Source of the DNA: Clostridiales bacterium
GTDB taxonomy: Bacteria; Bacillota; Clostridia; Christensenellales; CAG-138
DNA: 64,000 nucleotides
Assembly: GCA_004558525.1 (NCBI GenBank)
Contig: SFCQ01000001.1
Coordinates: forward strand, 69,117 to 133,116
Direction of reading: 5' to 3'
The notes under the pieces were generated by a model, which worked only from the letters and a program-made list of their open reading frames with translations, was not told the origin of the DNA and did no database searches. This document shows positions 1 to 9,536 of the stretch, in pieces (within the stretch, counting starts at the first letter, position 1; each line of letters starts with the position of its first letter). The translations under genes and the position numbers were made by a program.

Positions 1-1
1 G

Positions 2-820
2 GTCGACAGATCCGGAAGGATATCCATACCAAAGGGCGATTTTGTCCTCGAGGCCGGTGACAAGATATCCATAGCCACCGATTCTGCCGACCTTGTAAGG
101 CTTATAAAGAATCTTGGCGTATATTCGCCTAAGGCTCAGCATGTTATGATAGTTGGCGGAAGCAGGACGGCGACCTATCTTGCGCAAAGGCTGATAAGGA
201 GCAAAACCAAGCTGACCATAATAGAGCAGGATCAAAAGCGGTGCGAGGATCTGTCGGAAGCGCTGCCGGCGGCCACTATAATACACGGCAACGGCACCGA
301 GCAGGAGCTGCTTTTGAGCGAGGGCATAGCGAGCATGGACGCCGTTGTGACCCTTACCGGCATAGATGAAGAGAACCTTATAGTATCCATGTTTGCAAAC
401 TATCTTGGCGTGCCTAAAACGATAACCAAGATAAACCGCACCGAGTATAACAGCATACTTGAAAGCAAGGGCATAGACAGCATAGTGAGCCCTAAGCTTT
501 TGACCGCCAACGAGATAGTGCGCTATGTACGCGCCATGGAGGATACTATGGGCGGCAGCATATTGACCCTTTACAGAATTGCCGAATCGAGGGCCGAGGC
601 GCTTGAATTCTCCGTAAAGGGAGAAGCGAGCTTTGTCAACATGCCTCTATACAGCCTGAGGCTGAAGCCGAGCGTGCTCGTTGCGGCCATAATAAGGGCA
701 AGAAAGGTGATAATCCCTTCCGGCGCGGACGTTATGCAAAAGGGCGACAATGTGATAGTCGTCACGGCGGCCGATCATGCGATACGCGACCTTAAGGATA
801 TCTTTATGGGCGAAGCATGA
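2..820 (+). CDS. trkA: Trk potassium uptake regulatory subunit TrkA, 5' truncated by the window
   Basis: Cytoplasmic NAD-binding gating subunit of the Trk/Ktr potassium channel. The frame is open from base 2, so the N-terminal half lies outside the window. What remains is the end of the first TrkA-C domain, then a second Rossmann RCK domain beginning MIVGGSRTATYLA (codons from 146), and a final TrkA-C domain (about the last 75 residues). An internal ATG at 146 is not the real start, because the coding sequence before it continues the domain order of full-length TrkA. The stop overlaps the trkH start in ATGA at 817-820, so the two are translationally coupled and form one complex. Confidence 0.93.
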   Translation, partial: VDRSGRISIPKGDFVLEAGDKISIATDSADLVRLIKNLGVYSPKAQHVMIVGGSRTATYLAQRLIRSKTKLTIIEQDQKRCEDLSEALPAATIIHGNGTEQELLLSEGIASMDAVVTLTGIDEENLIVSMFANYLGVPKTITKINRTEYNSILESKGIDSIVSPKLLTANEIVRYVRAMEDTMGGSILTLYRIAESRAEALEFSVKGEASFVNMPLYSLRLKPSVLVAAIIRARKVIIPSGADVMQKGDNVIVVTAADHAIRDLKDIFMGEA

Positions 821-2274
821 ACATAAAAGCTGTTGGATACTACATAGGCCATGTGTTAAGGCTTATAGCTGTAATGATGCTTCCGGCGCTGCTCATCGCC
901 TTTTTCGGCAGGGAGGAGGGCACGGTGCTGGCGTTTGCGCTGAGCATGGGCATAACGATGGCTGCCGGCTGCCTTATGTTTTTGCTGAAAAGGCCTGGCG
1001 AGGGCGGCGTAAGGCCCGTTGAGGGCTTTATAACGGTCTCTTTGAGCTGGATACTGATATCCTTATTCGGCGCGCTGCCTTTTTATATAAGCGGCCAGAT
1101 ACCGCGTTTTATAGATTGCTTTTTTGAAACCGTGTCCGGCTTTACGACCACCGGCGCCACGATACTGACGAATATCGAGGGGCTTTCGCGCAGCCTGCTG
1201 TACTGGCGCTCATTTACGCATTGGATAGGCGGCATGGGCGTACTGGTGTTCATGCTGGCCATAGTTCCGCTATCCAAGGGCAACGGCGAAAGCATGCACC
1301 TGCTAAGGGCTGAAAGCCCGGGGCCGGCCGTGGGCAAGCTAACGGCAAAAATGTCCAGTTCTACAAGGGTATTATATCTGATATATGTGGCGATGACCGC
1401 CGTATTGGTGATATTGCTGCTGCTTGGCGGCATGCCGCTGTTTGACAGCATAGTAAACGCCTTTGCAACGGCGGGAACAGGCGGCTTTGCCATAAAGAAT
1501 GCGAGCATAGCCGCGTACCCCAGCCACTATCTGCAAACGGTGATAGCCATAGGCATGGTGCTGTTCGGCGTGAACTTCAATGTGTATTACTTTATACTTA
1601 TAGGAAAGGGAGTGCAGGCGCTAAAGGGGGACGAGTTCAGGGCTTATATTGGCATAATAGCGGCTTCAACTCTGCTCATAGCCGTCAATATAATGCCCAT
1701 ATACAATAGCTTCGGCGAGTCGCTTCACCAAAGCTTCTTCCAGGTATCGAGCATAATAACAACGACGGGCTTTGTCACCACCGACTTTGATAAGTGGCCG
1801 GAGCTTTCAAGAATGATAATAGTCGCCCTTATGATAATAGGCGCGTCGGCAGGCTCAACGGGCGGCGGCGTTAAGATAGCAAGGGTGGTTATGCTGTTCA
1901 AATCCCTTAAGGTAGAGGTGCTGCGCGCCGTGCGCCCAAGAAGGGTGGAGACGATATGCATGGACGGCAAGCGCATAGACGCTTCCACAATGGGCGGGGT
2001 TTACGGCTACTTTGCGGCATTCGCAGCGATATGCGGCGCATCTATGCTTGTGCTGTCGCTTGACAATTTTGATTTTACTACTACCGTAACAGGGGTGCTG
2101 ACGTGCATAGGCAATGTTGGCCCGGGACTGTCCATGGTGGGGCCTTCGGGCAACTTCAGCGCGATGTCCGACCTCAGCAAGATTGTGCTGTCGCTTGATA
2201 TGCTGTTCGGCAGGCTGGAGATATTCCCGCTTATACTTCTGTTCAGCCCAAGGGTATGGAGAAGGAAGGGCTGA
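817..2274 (+). CDS. trkH: Trk potassium uptake channel subunit TrkH
   Basis: Integral membrane K+ translocating subunit, 485 aa, the normal family length. About ten hydrophobic segments are visible. The four pore-loop (selectivity filter) repeats typical of TrkH/KtrB can be recognised: SGFTTTGATIL, GTGGFAIK, TTTGFVTTDFDKWP and TCIGNVGPGLS. It starts inside the trkA stop codon (ATGA overlap) and works with TrkA. It is followed by a strong hairpin terminator and a convergent regulator gene. Confidence 0.95.
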   Translation: MNIKAVGYYIGHVLRLIAVMMLPALLIAFFGREEGTVLAFALSMGITMAAGCLMFLLKRPGEGGVRPVEGFITVSLSWILISLFGALPFYISGQIPRFIDCFFETVSGFTTTGATILTNIEGLSRSLLYWRSFTHWIGGMGVLVFMLAIVPLSKGNGESMHLLRAESPGPAVGKLTAKMSSSTRVLYLIYVAMTAVLVILLLLGGMPLFDSIVNAFATAGTGGFAIKNASIAAYPSHYLQTVIAIGMVLFGVNFNVYYFILIGKGVQALKGDEFRAYIGIIAASTLLIAVNIMPIYNSFGESLHQSFFQVSSIITTTGFVTTDFDKWPELSRMIIVALMIIGASAGSTGGGVKIARVVMLFKSLKVEVLRAVRPRRVETICMDGKRIDASTMGGVYGYFAAFAAICGASMLVLSLDNFDFTTTVTGVLTCIGNVGPGLSMVGPSGNFSAMSDLSKIVLSLDMLFGRLEIFPLILLFSPRVWRRKG

Positions 2275-2284
2275 TAAAAACGAT

Positions 2285-2315
2285 GGCCGCCGCCCGTTCA
2301 GTGCGGCGGCCTTTT
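2285..2315. terminator. Hairpin terminator between trkH and the GntR gene
   Basis: A nine-base perfect stem (GGCCGCCGC with GCGGCGGCC, loop 2294-2302) is followed on the plus strand by TTTT. It sits between convergent genes and probably ends the trkAH transcript. Confidence 0.85.
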
Positions 2316-2321
2316 GCTTTT

Positions 2322-3308
2322 TCAGGCCTTGTCGCCTATTATCTTATCTATCTGCTCTTCTATGTGCAATAGCGAGCCCCTGTCTATAAGATAGTTAAAG
2401 GGTATAAGCTGCCCTCCGGCGGAGGTGTAGTCGTCAAGCAGCGTGCCTGTGGCCGACGGCTCGAATATGGGCGAATTTGGCGCGGCTATTATTGCGGAGA
2501 ACCTGCGCATGAAGCGGCGTATCGCCTTTGTGTCCGTATCGAAGCATACGGGCACGTTTTTGCGGTGGCTCGCAAACACCTCAAGCTGCTCCATTATTAG
2601 GTTTGCAAATTTGTTGCTTTGGCACAGTATGCCAAGACTGCACTCGTGAGGCAGCGCGCATATGCTGACTATGGTTTTTCTGCTCAAGGATACGTCCGCA
2701 GCCATGAGCTTTTCCTTGTTCCCTGTAAGGCTGTTTGCGACCGTGTCATAATGCGTTACCGTGGTCAGGACAAGGTCAAAGTCGTTCATAAGCTCGTCCG
2801 CATCGTCGTCCATTATTATAGTATCAACGAAAAAAGACGATACGACTATGCCTGGAATATAGCTGAGCTGGTTTTTTATGATTGAAAGCGATTCCGGGTT
2901 GCAGTCTATTACGGCGACCCTTGCGAAGCTTTCCGGCGGAGCTTTTTTGGCGAGCGCTATGTGCAAAAGCATGCCTATCTCCTTGTGGCTCAGGCCCATA
3001 GCGGTCATTTTATCGTATGTTTCCTCCATCAGCCTTGCCGCGCGCGCCCTGCGCTCAAGATCGGGGGCCTCTTTGTCGTTGTATACATAGCTGCCGCTGC
3101 CGTGTATCACCTCAATGATATTGTTATCGCTAAGCTCCTTGTAGGCGCGCTTTACCGTTCCCCTTGCAACGTCAAGCCTTTCGGCAAGCTCCCTTTCCGT
3201 AGGCAGCCTGTCCCCCGGCTTAAGCTCGCCGGACTTTATTGAGCGCGTGAGCTGCTCGACAAGCTGTTTATATATGGGCGTTTTTTTGTTAAAGTCTATG
3301 GTTATCAT
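2322..3308 (-). CDS. GntR-family transcriptional regulator, likely regulator of the hut operon
   Basis: 328 aa. Residues 1-75 form a GntR winged helix-turn-helix (GDRLPTERELAERLDVARG, then GTVKRAYKELSDNNIIEVIH). The remaining 250 residues do not look like a UTRA or FCD effector domain and are not recognised. ATG at 3308 has a good upstream GGGAG. The gene is divergent from hutH across a 187-bp gap carrying repeated TACCAATTCAA sites, so control of the hut operon and of itself is the natural inference. The effector (histidine, urocanate or other) cannot be told from sequence. Confidence 0.85.
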   Translation of the reverse strand: MITIDFNKKTPIYKQLVEQLTRSIKSGELKPGDRLPTERELAERLDVARGTVKRAYKELSDNNIIEVIHGSGSYVYNDKEAPDLERRARAARLMEETYDKMTAMGLSHKEIGMLLHIALAKKAPPESFARVAVIDCNPESLSIIKNQLSYIPGIVVSSFFVDTIIMDDDADELMNDFDLVLTTVTHYDTVANSLTGNKEKLMAADVSLSRKTIVSICALPHECSLGILCQSNKFANLIMEQLEVFASHRKNVPVCFDTDTKAIRRFMRRFSAIIAAPNSPIFEPSATGTLLDDYTSAGGQLIPFNYLIDRGSLLHIEEQIDKIIGDKA

Positions 3309-3349
3309 AATAATCTCCCAAAGTGGTATAGCATTTGGCGCGGAAGTGA

Positions 3350-3470
3350 TACCAATTCAAGCTCAGTATTGGCCTGAAAAAACGATTGGTACATTATTGC
3401 CGGCTAAAATTGATATATTTGTACCCATAATCTATAATTAGAGTATACCAATTCAACCGTACCAATTCAA
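3350..3470. promoter_or_regulatory. Repeated operator-like sites in the GntR-hutH intergenic region
   Basis: TACCAATTCAA occurs three times exactly (3350-3360, 3446-3456, 3460-3470), and ATTGGTA, the inverse of its core, occurs at 3385-3391. The last two copies are 14 bp apart start to start and lie just downstream of the hut -10 box, where a bound repressor would block transcription. They probably bind the divergent GntR protein. Confidence 0.7.
3410..3438 (+). promoter_or_regulatory. hut operon promoter
   Basis: TTGATA at 3410-3415, 17-bp spacer, TATAAT at 3433-3438: a near-consensus housekeeping promoter. The predicted start site falls within the first downstream TACCAATTCAA operator. Confidence 0.8.
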
Positions 3471-3495
3471 TATCGATTTGAAGGGAGCAATATTT

Positions 3496-5019
3496 ATGAT
3501 ACTGTTAAACGGCCGCGAGCTTACCGTGGAGCAGGTGATACGCGTAAGCAGAGGATATGAGAAGGCGGCTATAGCCGAGGAAGCCAAGGGGCCTATGGAT
3601 ACAGCCCGTGCCTACGTTGAAAAGAAGGTTGAGGAAAACGCCGTTGTCTACGGCCTGACTACAGGCTTTGGCAAATTTCAGGATAAATATATATCGAAAG
3701 AGGATACCGCCGCATTGCAGCGCAACCTTATAGTATCGCACGCCTGCGCGATGGGCGAGCCGTTCCCCGAGGACGTGACAAGGGGCATAATGCTTTTAAG
3801 GTGCAACGCGCTTTGCCGCGGCAATTCCGGCATACGCAGAAGCACAGTCGAAACGCTTCTGGCCATGCTCAACGCGGGCGTTACCCCCGTTATACCGCAG
3901 AAGGGCAGCCTTGGCGCCAGCGGAGACCTTGCGCCGCTTGCGCACATGGTGCTTGTTATGATAGGCGAGGGCGAGGCCGTATACAGGGGAGAAAGACTGA
4001 GCGGGGCAGAGGCGATGAAGCGCGCCGGCATACCCGCGGTGCAGCTCGCCGCAAAAGAGGGGCTTGCGCTTATAAACGGCACGCAGGTGATGACCTCCGC
4101 CGGCCTTCATGCGCTGTATGGGGCGATGAAGCTTATGAAGACCGCGGATATAGCCTCCGCAATGACTACGGAGGCGCAGCTTGGCATAACCAAGGCGTTC
4201 GATAAAAGGGTGCATGAGCTCAGGGGCCACGCGGGCCAGCTTGAAAGCGCCGAAAACATAGCCAGGCTGCTGCAGGGCAGCAAGCTTTCGTTCCCCACGC
4301 AGCCGAACAAGGTTCAGGACGCCTATTCGATACGCTGCGCACCGCAGATACACGGCGCCAGCAGGGACGCCATAGGCTATGTTTACTCCGCCGTTTCGCG
4401 CGAGATAAACGCGGTTACAGACAATCCCATAATATTTCCCGATGACGACGACGCTATATCCGGCGGCAACTTCCACGGCCAGCCTATGGCCCTTGCGTTC
4501 GATTTTTTGGGCATAGCCGTAAGCGAGCTTGCGGACGTTTCCGAAAGAAGGCTTGAAAGAATGGTGAATCCTCAGCTTTCAAACGGCCTGCCCGCCTTCC
4601 TTACAAAGGACGGCGGCCTCAACTCCGGCTTTATGATAGCCCAGTACGCCGCGGCCAGCATGGTGAGCGAAAACAAGGTATACGCCCACCCTGCAAGCGT
4701 GGACTCCATACCTTCAAGCGCGAATCAGGAGGATCATGTGAGCATGGGAACTACCGCCGCAAGAAAAGCAGGAATGATACTTGATAACGCCGAAAAAGTA
4801 ATAGCGATAGAGCTGTTTGCGGCGTTCCAGGCGCTGTACCTGAGGGGCAGCGAAAAGCTTGCGCCGGCAACTAAGGCGGTATGGGACGAGATAGCCGGGG
4901 CGGTAGAGCCCGTTAAAAAGGACGTTGTAATGTACCCCAGGCTCAACGCGCTTGAAAAGCTTGTAAGGGACGGCAGCATAATAAAGGCGGCCGAGAGCGT
5001 TTGCGGCGAGCTTAACTGA
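3496..5019 (+). CDS. hutH: Histidine ammonia-lyase
   Basis: First step of histidine degradation: L-histidine to urocanate and ammonia, cytoplasmic. 507 aa from ATG 3496, which has AAGGGAG upstream; an in-frame TTG at 3478 lies before that site and is not used. The Ala-Ser-Gly triad that forms the MIO electrophile is in GSLGASGDLAPLAHM, and the family motifs GLTTGFGKFQD and DNPIIF are present. First gene of the hut operon, followed 56 bp later by hutU. Confidence 0.96.
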   Translation: MILLNGRELTVEQVIRVSRGYEKAAIAEEAKGPMDTARAYVEKKVEENAVVYGLTTGFGKFQDKYISKEDTAALQRNLIVSHACAMGEPFPEDVTRGIMLLRCNALCRGNSGIRRSTVETLLAMLNAGVTPVIPQKGSLGASGDLAPLAHMVLVMIGEGEAVYRGERLSGAEAMKRAGIPAVQLAAKEGLALINGTQVMTSAGLHALYGAMKLMKTADIASAMTTEAQLGITKAFDKRVHELRGHAGQLESAENIARLLQGSKLSFPTQPNKVQDAYSIRCAPQIHGASRDAIGYVYSAVSREINAVTDNPIIFPDDDDAISGGNFHGQPMALAFDFLGIAVSELADVSERRLERMVNPQLSNGLPAFLTKDGGLNSGFMIAQYAAASMVSENKVYAHPASVDSIPSSANQEDHVSMGTTAARKAGMILDNAEKVIAIELFAAFQALYLRGSEKLAPATKAVWDEIAGAVEPVKKDVVMYPRLNALEKLVRDGSIIKAAESVCGELN

Positions 5020-5075
5020 GCTTAACAAAACGACACGGACAAGATAAAATACAAAATAACAGGGAGGAAGAAAAC

Positions 5076-7094
5076 ATGAGCAACATGGACGCGGCAAAGG
5101 CAATGACGATAAAGCTTGACGCTGTTTTGCCCGAATACCCGGGGTTTGTCGAGGGTATAAGGCGCGCGCCGGACAGGGGCTTCAGACTGACAAAGGCGCA
5201 GGCTGAGACGGCGCTGAGGAACGCGCTGCGCTATGTTCCGGAGGAGCTGCATGAAGAGCTTGCGAGCGAATTTATGGAGGAGCTTGTTACCCGCGGCCGC
5301 ATATATGCATATAGATTCCGCCCTCAGGGGCGCATATACGGCAAGCCCATAGATCAATACAAGGGCAACTGCATCGAGGGCAAGGCCTTTCAGGTGATGA
5401 TGGATAACAACCTTGATTTTGAGATAGCGCTTTATCCATACGAGCTTGTAACATACGGCGAGACCGGCTCCGTATGCCAGAACTGGCTGCAATACAGGCT
5501 GATAAAGAAATATCTTGAGCAGCTTACCGAAAATCAGACCCTTGTTGTGGAGTCGGGGCACCCGCTGGGCCTGTTCCCGTCGCGCCCAGAATCGCCAAGG
5601 GTGATAATTACCAACGCGCTCATGGTAGGCATGTTCGATAATGCGAAGGATTGGGAGATTGCGGAGGAGATGGGCGTTGCCAACTACGGCCAGATGACCG
5701 CGGGCGGCTGGATGTACATAGGGCCGCAGGGCATAGTACACGGCACGTTCAACACCATACTCGGCGCGGGCAGGAAGTTCCTTGGCATAGACGAAAAGGA
5801 CGATCTGCACGGGCGTCTGTTCGTATCCAGCGGCCTTGGCGGCATGAGCGGAGCCCAGCCCAAAGCGGCCAACATAGCAAACGCCGTCGGCGTATTTGCC
5901 GAGGTTGACCGCAGCAGGATAGACACCCGCTTTAATCAGGGCTGGGTAGACAGGGTCAGCGGCAGCCTTGAAGAGGTGTTCGCTATGGCGAAGCAGGCGC
6001 TTGAGGCGCAGAAGGGGCTTTCCATAGCGTATCACGGCAACATAGTGGACCTGCTTGAGTATGCCGTGAAGAACGATATACACATAGACCTTTTAAGCGA
6101 CCAGACCTCCTGCCACAATGCGTACGAGGGCGGCTATTGCCCCGTTGCGCTCACGTTTGAACAGAGGACGGAGCTGTTGCACAGCGACAGGGAAAGGTTC
6201 TGCAGGCTTGTTGACGAATCGCTGCACAGGCACTTCCGCGCCATACAGGCGCTTTGCAAAAAGGGCACATATTTCTTTGACTACGGCAATTCCTTCATGA
6301 AGGCGGTGTATGACAGCGGGGTAAAGGAGATATCCAAAAACGGCCATGACGAAAAGGACGGCTTCATATTCCCCTCCTATGTTGAGGATATAATGGGGCC
6401 GGAGCTGTTCGATTATGGCTATGGGCCGTTCCGCTGGGTATGCCTGTCCGGCAGGAGCGAGGATCTTGACAAGACCGATATGGCCGCGATGAGCTGTATA
6501 GACCCGAACAGGCGCTTTCAGGACAGGGATAACTATATATGGATACGCGACGCAAAGAAGAACAGGCTCGTAGTAGGCACTCAGGCGAGGATACTGTATC
6601 AGGATGAGCTTGGCAGAATGAGGATAGCGTTAAAGTTCAACGAAATGGTGAGGAACGGCGAGATAGGCCCCGTAATGCTCGGCAGGGACCATCACGATGT
6701 TTCCGGCACCGATTCGCCGTTCAGGGAGACCAGCAACATAAAGGACGGCTCAAACGTTATGGCGGATATGGCGGTGCAGTGCTTTGCAGGCAATGCGGCA
6801 AGGGGCATGAGCCTGTGCGCGCTGCATAACGGCGGCGGCGTGGGCATAGGCAAGGCCATAAACGGCGGCTTCGGCCTTGTGCTTGACGGCAGCGAAAGGG
6901 TGGATAACGTTATACGCTCCGCCATGAGCTGGGACGTTATGGGCGGCGTTGCCAGAAGGAGCTGGGCAAGGAATCCGCACGGCATAGAGACGGCTATCGA
7001 TTACAACGCAAGAAGGGCCGGCGAGGGCCACATAACCATACCCTATACGGTCGATGACGATATAATCGAAAAGGCCGTAAGCGCAAAGCTGTAA
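5076..7094 (+). CDS. hutU: Urocanate hydratase, long form
   Basis: Converts urocanate to imidazolone propionate with tightly bound NAD+. 672 aa, about 120 longer than the common bacterial enzyme (about 555) and close to the size of eukaryotic urocanase. NAD-site residues are visible in GLGGMSGAQPKAANIA, and the C-terminal region carries GRDHHDVSGTDSPFRETSNI and GGGVGIGKAINGGFG. ATG 5076 has GGGAGGAAG upstream. Second gene of the hut operon. Confidence 0.94.
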   Translation: MSNMDAAKAMTIKLDAVLPEYPGFVEGIRRAPDRGFRLTKAQAETALRNALRYVPEELHEELASEFMEELVTRGRIYAYRFRPQGRIYGKPIDQYKGNCIEGKAFQVMMDNNLDFEIALYPYELVTYGETGSVCQNWLQYRLIKKYLEQLTENQTLVVESGHPLGLFPSRPESPRVIITNALMVGMFDNAKDWEIAEEMGVANYGQMTAGGWMYIGPQGIVHGTFNTILGAGRKFLGIDEKDDLHGRLFVSSGLGGMSGAQPKAANIANAVGVFAEVDRSRIDTRFNQGWVDRVSGSLEEVFAMAKQALEAQKGLSIAYHGNIVDLLEYAVKNDIHIDLLSDQTSCHNAYEGGYCPVALTFEQRTELLHSDRERFCRLVDESLHRHFRAIQALCKKGTYFFDYGNSFMKAVYDSGVKEISKNGHDEKDGFIFPSYVEDIMGPELFDYGYGPFRWVCLSGRSEDLDKTDMAAMSCIDPNRRFQDRDNYIWIRDAKKNRLVVGTQARILYQDELGRMRIALKFNEMVRNGEIGPVMLGRDHHDVSGTDSPFRETSNIKDGSNVMADMAVQCFAGNAARGMSLCALHNGGGVGIGKAINGGFGLVLDGSERVDNVIRSAMSWDVMGGVARRSWARNPHGIETAIDYNARRAGEGHITIPYTVDDDIIEKAVSAKL

Positions 7095-7152
7095 GGAAGC
7101 ATATACGGCCGTATTGGCCGCAGAACTAAAACAGAAAGGACTACCCCTTAAA

Positions 7153-8049
7153 ATGGAAAGAATAGTTGAATGTGTACCTAATATAAGCGAGGGCAGAAGG
7201 AAAGAGGTTGTTGAGGCCGTGGTGAACGAGGTCCGCTCGACAGCCAACGTTACCCTGCTTGATTATTCAAGCGATGAAAGCCACAACCGCTCCGTCATCA
7301 CCTTTATAGGCGAGCCGGAAAGCGTTGTTGAGGCGGCGGTGAAGCTTGCCAAAAAGGCCGCTGAGCTTATCGACCTTACCAGGCATACCGGCGAACACCC
7401 GAGAATGGGCGCAGTAGACGTTATACCGCTTATACCCATAAGGGGCATATCAAAAGAAGAGACGGTGGAGCTTTCCAAAAAGCTTGCTGAAAGGGTGTGC
7501 GAAGAGGCCGGTATGCCCGTGTTCCTATATGAGGAGAGCGCGTCGGCTCCAAACAGGGTCAATCTTGCCTCCATACGCAAGGGCCAGTTTGAAGGCATGG
7601 CCCAGAAGGTACTTGAGCCTGAATGGGAGCCTGACTTCGGCGGCAGAAGGATAAACCCGACCGCCGGCGTGGCAGCGGTTGGCTGCCGCATGCCGCTCGT
7701 TGCGTTCAACATAAACCTTTCAACGGACGATGTGAGCATAGCAAGCAGGATAGCCAAGATAATCAGGCGTTCCTCCGGCGGACTTGACTGCGTGAAGGCG
7801 CTCGGCATAATGCTTGAGGAGCGCAATATCGCCCAGGTGTCCATAAACATGACGGATTTTACAAGGACGCCGCTATACAGGGTGCTTGAGATGGTCCGCT
7901 TTGAGGCTGCGCGTTACGGCGTGCATGTCATAGGCACCGAGATAATAGGCCTTACGCCCATGCGCGCGTTGGTGGACTGCGCGGAATACTATCTGCAAAT
8001 AGAAAACTTCAGCGCGGATAAGCAGGTGCTTGAAAACTACATTCAGTAA
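7153..8049 (+). CDS. ftcD: Glutamate formimidoyltransferase
   Basis: Transfers the formimino group of N-formimino-L-glutamate to tetrahydrofolate, giving glutamate and 5-formimino-THF. 298 aa from ATG 7153 (MERIVECVPNISEGR, the usual N-terminus; AAAGGA upstream); the in-frame TTG at 7114 is unlikely. The His-containing HTGEHPRMGAVDVIP motif is intact. This is the monofunctional form, because the cyclodeaminase activity is encoded separately by fchA in the same operon. Confidence 0.95.
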   Translation: MERIVECVPNISEGRRKEVVEAVVNEVRSTANVTLLDYSSDESHNRSVITFIGEPESVVEAAVKLAKKAAELIDLTRHTGEHPRMGAVDVIPLIPIRGISKEETVELSKKLAERVCEEAGMPVFLYEESASAPNRVNLASIRKGQFEGMAQKVLEPEWEPDFGGRRINPTAGVAAVGCRMPLVAFNINLSTDDVSIASRIAKIIRRSSGGLDCVKALGIMLEERNIAQVSINMTDFTRTPLYRVLEMVRFEAARYGVHVIGTEIIGLTPMRALVDCAEYYLQIENFSADKQVLENYIQ

Positions 8050-8086
8050 GCCGCAAGCCGGATATAAAGCAACAGGAGACTTTAAT

Positions 8087-9331
8087 ATGCCTACCTTAGT
8101 ATATAACATAGGTATTTTGCAAACCGCTTTGGGAAGCTCCCCCTTAAGGGGGGAGGCCCAGGGCGTCAATAAAAAATATAAAAACGCCGCGGTGCTTATT
8201 GAGGACGGCGTTATACAGGCCGTGTATGAAAACGGCGAAACGCCCGCGCTCGGCGACGACGCCGTATTGATAGACGCTAAGGGCAGGCTTGCAACGGCGG
8301 GCTTTATAGATGCGCACACGCACCTTGTCTTTGGCGGCTGGCGGCAGAATGAGATACCCTTAAAGCTTAAGGGGGCAAGCTATCTTGACATATTAAATGC
8401 CGGCGGCGGCATACTTTCAACCGTAAGGGCCACAAGGAGCACGGGCGAAAACGAGCTTTTTGAAAGGAGCATGGGCTTCCTTGACGAGCTTATGGGCCAG
8501 GGCGTTACAACCGTTGAGATAAAAAGCGGCTATGGGCTTGACAAGACCAACGAGCTTAAGCAGCTTAATGTGATAAAAAGGCTTGCCAATAGCCATAAGA
8601 TAGGCGTTGTGGCGACATATCTGGGCGCGCATGCCATACCCGAAGAATACAGGGGCAGGGCCGCAGAGTATATCGATTTTATAATAAAAGAGGTGCTGCC
8701 CATAGTAAAAGCGGAGCAGCTTGCCGAATTTTGCGACGTATTCCTTGAAACAGGCGTATTCGATGCGGAGCAGAGCAGAAGGCTGCTTACCGCCGCAAAG
8801 AATATGGGCTTTAGCATTAAGATACATGCGGACGAGATAGACGAGCTTGGCGGCAGCCGCCTTGCGGGCGAGCTTAAGGCTGTTAGCGCGGAGCATCTTA
8901 TAGCGACGGGGGAGGAAGGTATGCAGGCGCTGAGCGAGGGCGGCGTTATAGCGGCGATTTTGCCGTGTACCTCGCTTTACCTTAACAAGACCTTCGCAAG
9001 GGCGAGGGACATGATAGCCCATAATATCCCCGTCGCCGTTGCTACGGACTTTAACCCGGGAAGCTGCCCCTCGCTTAACATGGGGCTTTGCGTTACCATG
9101 GCGTATCTGAAGTACCGCATGACTCCGGAGGAGATACTTTCCGCGGTGACTATAAACGCCGCCTGCGCATTGAACAGGGGCGACAGCCTTGGCACGGTTG
9201 AGGCCGGAAAGCGCGCAGACATGGTGATATGGAACGCATATGATATGGAGACGCTTTGCTACAGAATGGGCTCCAACCTTGCCGCAACGGTTATAAAGGA
9301 CGGCTGCATAGCCTGCACGAACGATAGATGA
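8087..9331 (+). CDS. hutI: Imidazolonepropionase
   Basis: Amidohydrolase that opens imidazolone propionate to N-formimino-L-glutamate. 414 aa from ATG 8087 (CAGGAGA upstream). Metal-binding His residues are in FIDAHTHLVFGG, with further active-site residues in KIHADEIDELGG and VATDFNPGSCPS. The family arginine region near the N-terminus appears as SPLRGEAQG. It is placed between ftcD and fchA, so all enzymes from histidine to glutamate are in one transcription unit. Confidence 0.95.
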   Translation: MPTLVYNIGILQTALGSSPLRGEAQGVNKKYKNAAVLIEDGVIQAVYENGETPALGDDAVLIDAKGRLATAGFIDAHTHLVFGGWRQNEIPLKLKGASYLDILNAGGGILSTVRATRSTGENELFERSMGFLDELMGQGVTTVEIKSGYGLDKTNELKQLNVIKRLANSHKIGVVATYLGAHAIPEEYRGRAAEYIDFIIKEVLPIVKAEQLAEFCDVFLETGVFDAEQSRRLLTAAKNMGFSIKIHADEIDELGGSRLAGELKAVSAEHLIATGEEGMQALSEGGVIAAILPCTSLYLNKTFARARDMIAHNIPVAVATDFNPGSCPSLNMGLCVTMAYLKYRMTPEEILSAVTINAACALNRGDSLGTVEAGKRADMVIWNAYDMETLCYRMGSNLAATVIKDGCIACTNDR

Positions 9332-9336
9332 ATATA

Positions 9337-9488
9337 GGGGAGCCCTGAGCTTCGGCACGGCGTCACGGCGGCCGAACATTGCGTCACAGCTCATGCAAAA
9401 AGCCTCTATGCAGCTTGCGCTTTTTTGCACCGCTCTGACAAAGAACCGTATCGCCATGCTGCCGCGCCACGCTTGATGGGCGCTTCCA
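9337..9488. repeat. Short dispersed repeat with imperfect inverted ends, copy 1
   Basis: About 150 bp filling the hutI-fchA gap. The central part, containing CGTCACAGCTCATGCAAAAA, matches a second copy at 17712-17872. The ends are loosely inverted (GGGGAGCCCTGAG against CTTGATGGGCGCTTCC). GCAAAAAGC and GCGCTTTTTTGC inside can form a long hairpin. No coding potential is seen. It lies inside an operon, so it is probably transcribed. Confidence 0.7.
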
Positions 9489-9536
9489 TAGCCATATGCC
9501 GCAAAACGCGGCGGAATAACAAAGGAGGATATCAAT

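Noticed and set aside
5022..6083. Long minus-strand open frame opposite hutU
   Set aside because: Composition is that of an antisense shadow of the plus-strand gene; hutU is certain.
8120..8180. Palindromic CTCCCCCTTAAGGGGGGAG inside hutI, at first taken for a small inserted element
   Set aside because: The encoded SPLRGEAQG segment aligns with the normal arginine-glycine region near the N-terminus of imidazolonepropionases, so no insertion is needed.
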